The position numbers were made by a program, and so were the translations under genes. Below are positions 46,784 through 56,991 of a stretch of 64,000 bases of DNA, piece after piece. The DNA is from Enhygromyxa salina (GTDB lineage: Bacteria > Myxococcota_A > Polyangia > Nannocystales > Nannocystaceae): the NCBI RefSeq assembly GCF_002994635.1, contig NZ_PVNL01000130.1:1-64000 (forward strand), in the 5' to 3' direction. The number at the start of each line of letters is the position of its first letter. Position 1 is the stretch's first letter. The notes under the pieces are model-generated. The model made no database searches. It was not told the origin of the DNA and worked only from the letters and a program-made list of their open reading frames with translations.

Positions 46784-47935
46784 GTGATCACGCACATCTT
46801 CATCGACAACTACCGCTGCTTCACGAACTTCGAGTTCGCGCCGCGGCGGCTCAACCTGCTGCTTGGGGCCAATGGCGCGGGCAAGTCGTCATTCTTTGAC
46901 CTGATGACGGCGATCGGCGACCTCGTGGTGCGCGGTGCGGACATCGCCGAAGCGTTCCCCTCATCCAGCCTGACGCGATGGGATCGCCGGCCAACGCAGC
47001 GGGTCGAGCTGAAGTTGGAGGAGGGGGACCGGCACTATCACTACGTCCTCGTCGTGCAGCACGATCTGGATCTCGAGCGCTCGTCGATCCTCAGCGAGAA
47101 AGTGACGCTCGCTGACAAGACCCTGTTTGCGTTCGAGAAGGGCAACGTCCGGTTGCACGAGAACGACGGCAGTGAGGCCGCACGATTTGCGTTTGGCGGC
47201 AACAAGTCGTTTCTCGCGCAGATCGAGGCTCGCCCAGAGACGCGGGACTTGATGATCTGGCTGGAGGGTATCCGCGGGATCTGGGCCGGGCGGTTGGACG
47301 CCCGAAACATGAGCAGCGTGAGCCCCGAGGAAGACGAGACGCTCGCCCGCGACGGCTCGAATTTCGCCTCGTGGTATCGCCACTTCAGCCAGGAGAATCC
47401 CGACCGCCTGCGCGCGCTGTTTTCGGCGCTCGAGCCGATCGTTCCAGGCTTTCGAGCCATCGCGTTGGTCAGCTCGGGCGGGAAGGGCCGAGTCCGTGAT
47501 CTCGTGGTGCGAATGACCGCGTGCGGGACCGAGTACGATCTCGACTTCGAGGAGCTGTCCGATGGCCAGCGCGCCCTCATCGTGTTGTACGCCTTGCTCG
47601 AGAGCGCTCGCCCGGGTCGCGGGTGCCTGCTGCTCGACGAGCCGGAGCTTCATGTCGGGCTGTCGGAGATCCAACCGTGGCTCGTCGAAATGGACGGTCG
47701 CTTCGAGAGCCATGGCCAATTCTTCCTCGCCTCGCACCACCCCGAGGTCGTCGACTACTTGGCTGCGAGTGATCCGTTCGTGTTCGAGCGACCGGACGGT
47801 GGACCCGTTCGCGTTCAGCCCGCTGTGTTCGATCGGGAGAGCGGACTCTCGGCGTCAGCGCAGCTCGCCCGAGGACTCGTGGGCCAGCTGGCGTGGACGA
47901 GTTCACGAAGATCGAGCAGTGACGAGTTGGGCTGA
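46784..47935 (+). CDS. SMC-like AAA ATPase (AAA_21 type), orphan
   Basis: 383 residues from GTG 46784. It starts FIDNYRCFTNFEF with Walker A GANGAGKS (28-35). An ABC-like signature LSDGQRAL (258-265), Walker B LLLDEPELH (282-290) and SHHPE (317-321) follow: the layout of ABC-type ATPases found in defence pairs and OLD-like proteins. A short coiled insert sits at about 85-200. Partners such as a Toprim or DUF4276 protein usually follow; here the next gene is on the other strand, so it stands alone. The C-terminal 25 residues are Ser/Arg-rich and may be altered. The function is unknown. Confidence 0.85.
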   Translation: MITHIFIDNYRCFTNFEFAPRRLNLLLGANGAGKSSFFDLMTAIGDLVVRGADIAEAFPSSSLTRWDRRPTQRVELKLEEGDRHYHYVLVVQHDLDLERSSILSEKVTLADKTLFAFEKGNVRLHENDGSEAARFAFGGNKSFLAQIEARPETRDLMIWLEGIRGIWAGRLDARNMSSVSPEEDETLARDGSNFASWYRHFSQENPDRLRALFSALEPIVPGFRAIALVSSGGKGRVRDLVVRMTACGTEYDLDFEELSDGQRALIVLYALLESARPGRGCLLLDEPELHVGLSEIQPWLVEMDGRFESHGQFFLASHHPEVVDYLAASDPFVFERPDGGPVRVQPAVFDRESGLSASAQLARGLVGQLAWTSSRRSSSDELG

Positions 47936-47957
47936 TCTCCCTGCACGATCGTGTCAG

Positions 47958-48554
47958 TCAGCGCTGGATGCGGCGCGTCTCGAGCTCGCTGGTGACCCGC
48001 CTAGCGAGCTCGTGCAGCCTCGCGATCTCCAAGACCAAGAACCTCCGGGGCTGGCGACCAAACACGCACAGGGTCCCGATCGCGTGGCGCTTGCTGGTGA
48101 TCAGCGGGATCCCGAGATAGCTGCGAATCCCGTCGATGCGGACCAGCGGGTTGTCGCAAACCGCGGGGTGGGTGGAGGCGTCCTCGATCGCCACGGCCAC
48201 CTTCGAGTCGATCGCCTGGCGACACAGCGGCCACTCCAGCGGTGAGCCGCGCGCGACGCCTCGCCAGCGCTCGAGTCCGTGGCTGACGATGAAGTACGGG
48301 GTCGCGTCGAGCACGATCGAGACCGCTGCAAAAGGCAGCTGCAGCTCGTTCGCGACCCGATCGACGAGCGCCTGGATGTTTGGATCGGCGACCGCTTCAC
48401 CGAGTCGCAGGGCGGCGAGCTCGCGGATCCGGGCGCGGTCGAGCAGGGGGTGGCTCGGCCGCTCGCAGCAGCTGCGGTCGCATACGAGTCGAGGCGGCGC
48501 GGCGCGAGCGATCGGATCGAGCTGCGCTCTCGCCAGGTCGTGGTGGGTGCTCAT
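47958..48554 (-). CDS. GAF-domain protein
   Basis: 198 residues from ATG 48554 (MSTHHDLARA), preferred over the longer Arg-rich frame. Residues about 45-185 form a GAF domain (FAAVSIVLDATPYFIVSHG, CRQAIDSKVAVAIEDASTH, SYLGIPLITSKRHAIGTLCVF). No output domain is attached. It probably senses a small molecule or redox state and signals in trans. A ligand cannot be predicted. Confidence 0.85.
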   Translation of the reverse strand: MSTHHDLARAQLDPIARAAPPRLVCDRSCCERPSHPLLDRARIRELAALRLGEAVADPNIQALVDRVANELQLPFAAVSIVLDATPYFIVSHGLERWRGVARGSPLEWPLCRQAIDSKVAVAIEDASTHPAVCDNPLVRIDGIRSYLGIPLITSKRHAIGTLCVFGRQPRRFLVLEIARLHELARRVTSELETRRIQR

Positions 48555-48671
48555 GCCCAGCTGCCTACGCTGGCTTCGCAACCGTGTCCGCGACGCAGGC
48601 ACACACGGCGCCCAATCACAGCCTGTTCACGAGCGGCCTGGCGAGGCGAACCGGCGTCACGCGCGGGGCCA

Positions 48672-49817
48672 CTACGGCGGGAGCTGGTCGTCGTTGCTGC
48701 GCGGAAACTGGCGCGGGACCACGTGCAAGAACGCGTCGCTGTAGTCGTAGTCCGGCTGCGAGATGATCAGCAGGTGGGTGCCCGCCCGCAGGTGCACCGC
48801 GCTCGACTCGCCCCCGCGCAGCACCGGGTGCTCGTTCACGCCGCTTGGCTTCGGATGCCGAAAGTCGAGGACGACGCCCGATCCCCGCTCGCGCCGAACA
48901 TCGACGATCTCGACGCTGACTCGCTCGGGCGCGCGCAGCTCGACGTCGACGGTCTGCGGATCATCGAGCTCGAGCCGAAGGCTGCGATACATGCCCGGCG
49001 AGCCATCCGTCAGCGGGCCAAACGTGTCGTCCTGGTCGCAGCGCAGCGAGACGTCGATCCAGCGCTTGGTCTCGATCGGCGTGATGTCCTGGTCGTGAAG
49101 GCCCTGGTAGTGGTTCCTGGCGAAGTGGTCGTAGTTGCGCTCGAGCTGCGCGAAGCTGATCCCGGTGAAGCGCTCGAAGCTGGCTTCGAGCTCTGGGGGT
49201 CCGGCGGCGGTCACGATCACGTCGGCGATCCCGCGGGTCGAGCCGTCGCCAAACTCGTGCTCGATGTAGGCCATGAAGTGGGCGGCCACGGCGTAGTCGA
49301 GCTCGCCGAACCGGTAGTCGGTGGGCGACAGCCACAGCAGCTCGCTGGGATCGGGGCGGGAGTCGAGCGAGGCCCGACGGTAGGCCCCGACTCCCGAGTA
49401 CAGCTCGGCGATGCCCTCTTCGAGGAAGTAGTTGGTCTGCGCCTCGGCGTTGAGCACCGCGTGGACGATCTCGTGGCTGACGCTCTCGCCGGTGCCAATG
49501 ATGACGCGCGTCCCGGGGTAGTAGCAACCCAGCGCGCGCTCGCTGCACCAGCTATCGAGATTTTTTGTAATCCAGTAGAACCTGATGCGTTCGCCAAACG
49601 GGACGGTCCGCGAGAGTGACGACTCGACAGAGCTCAGGTGCGCTTCGAAGTAGGCTAAGGTGCCCGCGCAGATTGGATAGTCGAAGTCAGGCGCAATCTC
49701 GAAGTGCTCGGTCTCGTACGCGATGTCCGGGATCTCCGTGCACCCGCCAGCTGCCAGGCCAAGGCTGGCGGCGAGGCCCAGGCCAGCTGCGCCGAACCGG
49801 CTCAAGCCGCGTCGCAT
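48672..49817 (-). CDS. HEXXH metallopeptidase-like lipoprotein
   Basis: 381 residues from ATG 49817, where the leader (AAGLGLAASLGLAAGGC, lipobox AGGC) begins. Residues about 120-150 contain SHEIVHAVL, an HEXXH zinc site, followed about 20 residues on by YFLEEGIAELYSG, giving the gluzincin-type third ligand Glu. The rest is unclassified, with a beta-rich C-terminal region (about 245-381) ending in a predicted pro-protein-like domain. It is probably a surface or periplasmic protease. Its 5' end overlaps the 5' end of the divergent barrel gene. Confidence 0.78.
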   Translation of the reverse strand: MRRGLSRFGAAGLGLAASLGLAAGGCTEIPDIAYETEHFEIAPDFDYPICAGTLAYFEAHLSSVESSLSRTVPFGERIRFYWITKNLDSWCSERALGCYYPGTRVIIGTGESVSHEIVHAVLNAEAQTNYFLEEGIAELYSGVGAYRRASLDSRPDPSELLWLSPTDYRFGELDYAVAAHFMAYIEHEFGDGSTRGIADVIVTAAGPPELEASFERFTGISFAQLERNYDHFARNHYQGLHDQDITPIETKRWIDVSLRCDQDDTFGPLTDGSPGMYRSLRLELDDPQTVDVELRAPERVSVEIVDVRRERGSGVVLDFRHPKPSGVNEHPVLRGGESSAVHLRAGTHLLIISQPDYDYSDAFLHVVPRQFPRSNDDQLPP

Positions 49818-50380
49818 GGGGCCTCTCGCTCCTGGTCGCGGTCGCGTGTCTGGTCCCACGCCCTGCCCAGGCGATCGACCCGATTCGCGATCGCTGGGAG
49901 TTCCTGGATCCGCGCGACGGCAACCAGGTGTTCCTCGACGCGATGACTTTGGGCGATCACGCCGGGGTCGACATTGGCTACCGCCGCGGGCTCGGGCGGC
50001 ACATGAGCCTCGGCGCGCAGCTCGAGTACGCGTACCCCAACCCTGGCTACGGGCACCTCGTCGGGTTTGGCCACACGCTCGAGGTGGTGGGCTGGATCAA
50101 GCGGCCCTGGACGGGTGTGTACTTTGCCGCGACGTTCACGGTTGGCCATCAGTTCGCGGTCTCGCTGCCGATGCTGAGCACGGTCGCGCTGGGAGGCGGC
50201 GCGTCGATGGGCTGGTCGTGGGATCTGACGCGGCACGTGAACGTCGCGTTCTCCGGCGGGCTGCGGCGGATGGGCGTGGTCAAGCACGCCACGCAGATCT
50301 GCACGGTCCCGGGTCAATGCATCTTCGCGGCCGACGGCTTCAGGCCGCGTTTCACGCTGACCTTCGCCTATCGATTCTGA
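49616..50380 (+). CDS. Small outer-membrane beta-barrel protein
   Basis: The protein part is clear from about 49790: a Sec signal (VAWGLSLLVAVACLVPRPAQA) followed by about 165 residues of barrel strands (HMSLGAQLEYAYPNPGYGH, GVYFAATFTVGHQFAVS, FRPRFTLTFAYRF) with a terminal Phe. The frame runs from GTG 49616, but its first 57 codons are antisense to the HEXXH gene and Arg/Ser-rich, so the true start is uncertain. CTG 49787 would give an ideal Arg-bearing n-region. Divergent promoters must therefore lie inside the coding sequence of one partner. Confidence 0.72.
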   Translation: MTTRQSSGALRSRLRCPRRLDSRSQAQSRSARSRTRCPGSPCTRQLPGQGWRRGPGQLRRTGSSRVAWGLSLLVAVACLVPRPAQAIDPIRDRWEFLDPRDGNQVFLDAMTLGDHAGVDIGYRRGLGRHMSLGAQLEYAYPNPGYGHLVGFGHTLEVVGWIKRPWTGVYFAATFTVGHQFAVSLPMLSTVALGGGASMGWSWDLTRHVNVAFSGGLRRMGVVKHATQICTVPGQCIFAADGFRPRFTLTFAYRF

Positions 50381-50455
50381 GCGTTCGATGAGCCGGCCCA
50401 CCCAGGTGAGGCTACGCCGAACACTCCCGGCTCTTACAACCAGATATTGGTGCGG

Positions 50456-50468
50456 TCAGTATTACTGA
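50456..50468. promoter_or_regulatory. Perfect 13-bp palindrome upstream of the esterase lipoprotein
   Basis: TCAGTATTACTGA is a 6-bp inverted repeat around one T, 86 bp before ATG 50555, in a locally AT-rich spacer. A second 8-bp palindrome, CACATGTG, follows at 50477-50484. Both are candidate regulator sites. Confidence 0.4.
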
Positions 50469-50554
50469 ACGCATTTCACATGTGTGGGCAGCAGACCGCA
50501 AACCTGTTGAGAATTGGCTTGAGTGCAGTGCATCACACCCGTAGCATCCTTTAC

Positions 50555-51727
50555 ATGCGCATGAAAAAGCTCCCGTTACTTGGATTACTGGCTCCCCTCG
50601 TGTTGGTGGGTTGTGGGGACGACCCGGGAGAGGTCACCTCGCTCACCAGCGGGGCAAACACCGAGGACACGGGCGACGGGGACCCCGGCGACGGGGATGG
50701 CGATCCCGGCGATGGCGATGGCGATCCAGATCCGGGCAACCCGCTGCCGCCGGCCCCCGTGGGCGATTGGCACTACCTCGAGATCGACGGGATGTTCTGC
50801 CGGGATGGCTCGCCCGCCGGGCTCGCGGTTCGCTACTCCGACAACGACTCCCTGCTCGCGATCTACATGGAGGGCGGCGGCGCGTGCTTCAACCAATTCA
50901 GCTGCCTCGCCAACCCGGCGAGCGTCGCCCCGGGGAAGTTCAGTCCCGGCCCCTACGGCGGCCTGTTCGACAACGAGAACCCCGACAACCCGCTGATGGA
51001 CTACAACTTCGTGTACATGCCCTACTGCACGGGGGACGTGTTCTTTGGCAGCCAGCCCGACGGCAACGTGCCCGGCGGCCCCCAAAACCAGATGTTCGTG
51101 GGCCACGACAACATGTTGATCGCGCTCGAGCGGATCGCCGACACCTTCCCCAACGCCGCGGACGTGGTTGCGACCGGGGAGAGCGGCGGTGGGTTTGGGG
51201 CGGCCGCCAACTACGCCACGATCGCCGACGCGTTCCCGAACAACGACGTGGTGCTGATCGACGACTCGGGTCCGATCTTTCGCGACGAGTACCTCGCGCC
51301 GTGCTTGCAACAGCAGTTCCGTGACGTGTGGAACGTCGACCCCTCGCTGCCGCAGGACTGCGCCGAGTGCTTTGGGGCCGACGGTGGCGGGCTCTACAAC
51401 TACTTGACCTACGTCCAGGAGAACTACCCCAACGCGCCCAAGGGGCTGATCTCGTCGCACGACGACAGCACGATCTCGAGCTTCTTCGGGTTTGGGGCCA
51501 ACGAGTGCACGGCCATCCTACCCAGCTTCAACAACTTCCAAGAGGCGCTCTACGACCTGCGGGACAACGTCCTGATCGGCCCGGAGTTCGCGACCTACTT
51601 CAAGACCGGGAGCAGCCACACCTACCTGAGCAAGTCGGACTACTACACGCTCTCGGTCAACGGGGTGCTGCTGGTCGACTGGGTCGCGGACGTGATAGCG
51701 GGCGACACCGCCCACGTTGCGCCATGA
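50555..51727 (+). CDS. Notum/pectin-acetylesterase-like lipoprotein
   Basis: 390 residues from ATG 50555 (or 50561). The leader MRMKKLPLLGLLAPLVLVGC has lipobox LVGC, then a GDGDGDPGD linker. The alpha/beta hydrolase has the oxyanion stretch YMEGGGACF, the nucleophile GESGGG (Ser210), a late SHDDS (Asp303 or 304) and GSSHTYLS (His355). Cys-rich loops support an extracellular location. Family members de-acetylate pectin or, for Notum, remove acyl groups from proteins; the substrate here is unknown. The AT-rich spacer upstream with two palindromes suggests its own promoter. Confidence 0.87.
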   Translation: MRMKKLPLLGLLAPLVLVGCGDDPGEVTSLTSGANTEDTGDGDPGDGDGDPGDGDGDPDPGNPLPPAPVGDWHYLEIDGMFCRDGSPAGLAVRYSDNDSLLAIYMEGGGACFNQFSCLANPASVAPGKFSPGPYGGLFDNENPDNPLMDYNFVYMPYCTGDVFFGSQPDGNVPGGPQNQMFVGHDNMLIALERIADTFPNAADVVATGESGGGFGAAANYATIADAFPNNDVVLIDDSGPIFRDEYLAPCLQQQFRDVWNVDPSLPQDCAECFGADGGGLYNYLTYVQENYPNAPKGLISSHDDSTISSFFGFGANECTAILPSFNNFQEALYDLRDNVLIGPEFATYFKTGSSHTYLSKSDYYTLSVNGVLLVDWVADVIAGDTAHVAP

Positions 51728-51821
51728 ACCGGTGACCACCCCAGCGCTGCGGCGCTGCCAACGCGGGTGATCGAACCCGGTGGTTCGTGCAACGATGTGA
51801 ACTCGGGGAACTAGAACGACC

Positions 51822-54089
51822 ATGCGACGACTCGCAATTTCACCAGCACATCGGCGACTCGCGCTGCAGCTTGGGCTGCTCGGCGGCATCGGGCTGGCCT
51901 TCATGACGTCGCAGGATCCGGTCGCCGTGGCGGGTGGCGGTAACGACTGCTTCGAGGAGAACGACTGCACGTTCAAGAAGCCCAACTTCATGATCGTGCT
52001 CGACTACTCGTCGTCGATGAGCGAGCCGTTCGGGATGGGCCAGACCCGCTGGCAAGTGGCCGTCGACGCGATCTCGGCGTTGATGACCACCAACCAGGGC
52101 TACTTCCAGGAGAACATGCACGTGGCGCTGATGCGCTACGGGCACGATCCCGACCCCGGCGCGATGGGGACGGGGATCCCGGGCGACATGTCGGGGATCG
52201 TCGACGGCCAGAGCCTGGACGTGGGCTGGTACGACCCCGAGGCGCCCGACAAGGCGTACTTCGAGTGCAACGGGCAGGACATCATCGACTCGCTGGCCGC
52301 CACGCCGCCGCCGCTGTGCCCCAACGGGCCCGGCAACTGCTCGGGGATCGGGACCTGGACCAAGGGCGCGCTCGACCACGCCAAGGTCGTGATCGGTGCG
52401 TCGAAGGTCCACCACCCCGAGGACGTGATCCCGGGCCAAGATCGGTTCTACGGGCTGATGGTCGTGACCGACGGGGCCTGGACGGCGCAGACTGGGTTCC
52501 CGCAGCTGTCGCCGCCGCAGGACAACCCCGCGATCACGGCCGCCGAGCTGTTCGACATGCAGGAGATCCCGACCTACGTGATCGCGGTCGCCGACGCGGG
52601 CGACCTGCCGTTCGCCAACGAGCTCGCGGCGGCCGGCGGCACGACCGAGTCGATCGCGGCCGACAACCCGCCGGAGCTGTTCCAGGCGATCGGGCAGGTC
52701 GTGCAGGACATCGCCGATCAGGTGATCGTGCCCGAGTGCACGGCTGGGCTGCCGCGTGTCATGGTGCTGCTCGACGCCTCGTCGTCGATGCTCAACGTCG
52801 GCATGGCGCCTGGCGATCCCGGTGAGACCGGCTGGGACCGCGCGCGCTCGGCCCTGGCCTCGGGCAACAACTCGCTGTTCGACGTCGAGGTCGAGGGGAT
52901 CGGGCGCCCGGTCGAGGATCTGATCCACCTCGGGCTCACCGTGTTCGGCGGTGACGCCCCGGCCGAAGAGAAGGTCCTGGTCCAGTACGGCCCCTGCATG
53001 CAGGACAATTTTGGGTGGGCGCTGGATCCCACGACCTCGTGTGACCAGCCCGGCTGCGACGATCCGTGGGGCGGCCCCAGCATCACGTGGACCTTCAAGG
53101 ACGGCAGCGCGGTCCCGCCTTTCTTCGATCAGCAGACGCTCAGCCACATGCCCGCGTGTCTGCCGAGCGGCTCGGGGATCTGTCAGGGATCGGGCACCTA
53201 CACGCACCGCGGGTTCGAGCTGGTGTTCGACAATTTGCTGGCTTACCAGGCCAACCCGCCGGATCTGTACCCGACCGACGACACCACCCAGTACATGAAC
53301 GTGCTGATCACCGACGGCCAGTACAACGGGTACTCGACCGACGCGCAGGTTCAAGGCGCGATGCAGGTGATGTTCGAGGCCGGGGTCAAGACCTACGTGA
53401 TCGGGTTTGGCGACGGGCTCGCCACGCCCGAGGCCCAGGCCCAGCTGGCCAGCATGGCGAGCTGGGGCTCGGGCGGGCAAGAGCCGTTCTTCGACGCCGA
53501 CAACCAGATGGAGCTCGAGGCCGCGCTCGCGGCGATCATCTCCGACATCTCCTTTGATCCGTGCTGCGCGTTCAATGACTGCTCGGAGAACCCCGAGCCG
53601 ACCACCAACGAGCCCGATCCCGGCATGAGCACGTTCACCAGCTCGAGCTCGAGCTCCGGTGACGGCGACGGCGACGGCGACACGGGCTGGGACACCGACG
53701 GCGACGGCACCTCGGACAGCTGGGGCACCGCCGACGACGGCTCGACCACCTGGGACACCGACGGCGACGGCACCTCGGACAGCGGCTGGGACACCGACGG
53801 CGACGGCACCTCGGACGGCTGGGACTCCGCGGACCAGGGCGACGGCTGGGACAGCGCCGACGACGGCTGGGACGACGGCGGGCCAGACGGCGGGCCAGAC
53901 GGGGGGACCGCAGAGGACGAGTCCGGTACCGCCGGGTTCGGATTCGGCAACGACGCCGGCCTGCTCGGGCGCGGCTGCAACTGTGCGGTCAGCAGCGATG
54001 GCAGCCCGAACGGTGGCCCATGGGCACCGCTCGCGCTGCTGGGTCTGGGCTTGCTGGGCCTGTCGTCGACCCTGCGCCGCCGCGAGTAG
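51822..54089 (+). CDS. Tandem VWA surface protein with MYXO-CTERM
   Basis: 755 residues. The leader (LALQLGLLGGIGLAF) is followed by two VWA domains with intact MIDAS motifs: DYSSS (D61, S63, S65) and DASSS (D318, S320, S322). A Ser/Gly-Asp/Trp linker of repeated WDTDGDGTSDS units fills about 605-700. The C-terminus is a textbook MYXO-CTERM: GRGCNCAVSSDG, a hydrophobic helix APLALLGLGLLGL and an RRRE tail. MYXO-CTERM proteins are sorted to the cell surface by a myxosortase after Cys modification. The VWA pair likely mediates adhesion or assembly. Confidence 0.92.
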   Translation: MRRLAISPAHRRLALQLGLLGGIGLAFMTSQDPVAVAGGGNDCFEENDCTFKKPNFMIVLDYSSSMSEPFGMGQTRWQVAVDAISALMTTNQGYFQENMHVALMRYGHDPDPGAMGTGIPGDMSGIVDGQSLDVGWYDPEAPDKAYFECNGQDIIDSLAATPPPLCPNGPGNCSGIGTWTKGALDHAKVVIGASKVHHPEDVIPGQDRFYGLMVVTDGAWTAQTGFPQLSPPQDNPAITAAELFDMQEIPTYVIAVADAGDLPFANELAAAGGTTESIAADNPPELFQAIGQVVQDIADQVIVPECTAGLPRVMVLLDASSSMLNVGMAPGDPGETGWDRARSALASGNNSLFDVEVEGIGRPVEDLIHLGLTVFGGDAPAEEKVLVQYGPCMQDNFGWALDPTTSCDQPGCDDPWGGPSITWTFKDGSAVPPFFDQQTLSHMPACLPSGSGICQGSGTYTHRGFELVFDNLLAYQANPPDLYPTDDTTQYMNVLITDGQYNGYSTDAQVQGAMQVMFEAGVKTYVIGFGDGLATPEAQAQLASMASWGSGGQEPFFDADNQMELEAALAAIISDISFDPCCAFNDCSENPEPTTNEPDPGMSTFTSSSSSSGDGDGDGDTGWDTDGDGTSDSWGTADDGSTTWDTDGDGTSDSGWDTDGDGTSDGWDSADQGDGWDSADDGWDDGGPDGGPDGGTAEDESGTAGFGFGNDAGLLGRGCNCAVSSDGSPNGGPWAPLALLGLGLLGLSSTLRRRE

Positions 54090-54098
54090 TCGCCCGAG

Positions 54099-55292
54099 CT
54101 ACCGCTTGCTGCCCCAGAGCTGGCCGCTGAACACGAACGCGATCACGATCGTGGGGAACGCGGTGCTCACGTCGCGGCCGGTCCGCCAGCGATGCTTGAG
54201 GTTCCACTGCGGCATCATGAGCAGGGTCGGCTTGTTGAAGCGGCGCTCGGGCCGATCGTAAAATACGTAGCCCAGCGCCGGCCCCAGCTTGAACTGTGGA
54301 CCGTTGGGGTTCTCGATGACGTCGCCCTCTTCGTAGACTTCGTCTTTGTAGAAGGGCATCACCGTGGACGCGCGGGCGCCGAACATCGCGGTGGCGTGGC
54401 GCGGGCCCTTGATGTCTTGCAGCCACAGCAGATCGGTGTCGTTGGTGAGGAGCCAGCCCTGGGCGGGCGCCAGGATGTCGTAGCGGACCGCGTAGAACAG
54501 ATCGTCGTCGCCGCGCAGGTTGCTGTAGTGGTTGTAGATCCCAAACGTGCCGCTGCGGAACACCAGGCCCTTGTAGCGAGCCTGGACCAGGGCCTCGAGC
54601 TCGACCTGGTGGCCGCCCGTCACGTAGTTCTCACCGGCGTCGGCCTGCGCGTCGAGCCGGGTCTCGGAGTAGTCGTCGTGCGGCGACTTGTAGGTCTGCA
54701 TGAACTGGAAGGTGCCAAACCACTGCACGTAGCTGTACGTGGCGCGCAGCCGCAAGACCGCGGCGGGCTGGACCTGCACCGTGGCGCCGATCAGCGTGAT
54801 CGCTGGGTTGACGATCGGGCGGAAGTAGATGGCGAGGTTGCTGCCGTTGAGGATCGTCTTGTCTTTGTCGTAGAGCCGGTACTCGTAGCCGATCCACAGG
54901 CGCTCCTCGAGGCCCAGTGGGTTGATACGAGGGGCCAACAAGCTGGTGTAGGTGATGCTGTGCTTGCTGCCGATGTTGCTGGGCGGCGCGGCCGGTGGCT
55001 CGGGGTCCGGCGCGGCGGCCCCCTCGTTGGGCGCCGGGTCGACGGGCGTCTTGATCTCGTTGTTGGTGTCGGTCTCGTCAATCGGGTCAGGCTCGGGCTC
55101 GGGCTCGGGCTCGGGCGCAAGATCGGGCTCGGGCGCAAGCTCGGACTCGACCGCTTCAGGCTCGGGGGCGTCGGCGCCGGGCGGCTCGTCGGCAGGCGGA
55201 GCCGCGTGGGCGAGCGAAGATGACAGCGACAGCAGGGCCGTCAGCCCGAGCGAAACGGCGGAGATCGATAGGCGGCAGGTTGGAGTCGTCAT
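54099..55292 (-). CDS. Outer-membrane protein with acidic N-terminal linker
   Basis: 397 residues from ATG 55292. Sec signal (AVSLGLTALLSLSSSLAHA) with cleavage near AHA-AP. Residues 30-105 are Pro/Glu/Asp low complexity (EPEPEPEPDPIDETDTNNE). The remainder is beta-rich with many Tyr and Trp (LWIGYEYRLYDKDKTI, LRATYSYVQWFGTF, NLKHRWRTGRDVSTAFPTI) ending IVIAFVFSGQLWGSKR, consistent with a barrel. It converges on the VWA gene with 9 bp between. The substrate is unknown. Confidence 0.78.
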   Translation of the reverse strand: MTTPTCRLSISAVSLGLTALLSLSSSLAHAAPPADEPPGADAPEPEAVESELAPEPDLAPEPEPEPEPDPIDETDTNNEIKTPVDPAPNEGAAAPDPEPPAAPPSNIGSKHSITYTSLLAPRINPLGLEERLWIGYEYRLYDKDKTILNGSNLAIYFRPIVNPAITLIGATVQVQPAAVLRLRATYSYVQWFGTFQFMQTYKSPHDDYSETRLDAQADAGENYVTGGHQVELEALVQARYKGLVFRSGTFGIYNHYSNLRGDDDLFYAVRYDILAPAQGWLLTNDTDLLWLQDIKGPRHATAMFGARASTVMPFYKDEVYEEGDVIENPNGPQFKLGPALGYVFYDRPERRFNKPTLLMMPQWNLKHRWRTGRDVSTAFPTIVIAFVFSGQLWGSKR

Positions 55293-55460
55293 GGCCAGCA
55301 ACGCGCGAACAACGAGGGATGCACCCAAATTTCACCGGGTGCGGGTGCACAAGCATCCGGGTCCGGGTGCCCGGTTGTCAATGCTGAGTTGGCGATTGAA
55401 CGACCGACAAAAACCAAGAAGGGTCGCTCATCGCTCGAGTTTTCGGCATACTCGCGGGCG

Positions 55461-56902
<1,442 letters not shown>

Positions 56903-56912
<10 letters not shown>

Positions 56913-56926
56913 GCTTGTGAGCTTGT
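56903..56926 (+). repeat. 8-bp tandem repeat over a stop codon
   Basis: Three copies of GAGCTTGT span the TGA stop (56910-56912) of the M17 aminopeptidase gene. It is a slippage-prone tract; gain or loss of a copy would change the C-terminus. Confidence 0.8.
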
Positions 56927-56991
56927 GAGCATGGCTCACGCAATTCGTCGATCACGGCCCGGCCGCTTGCGGTAGGCTCAGTCAAGCCCCC

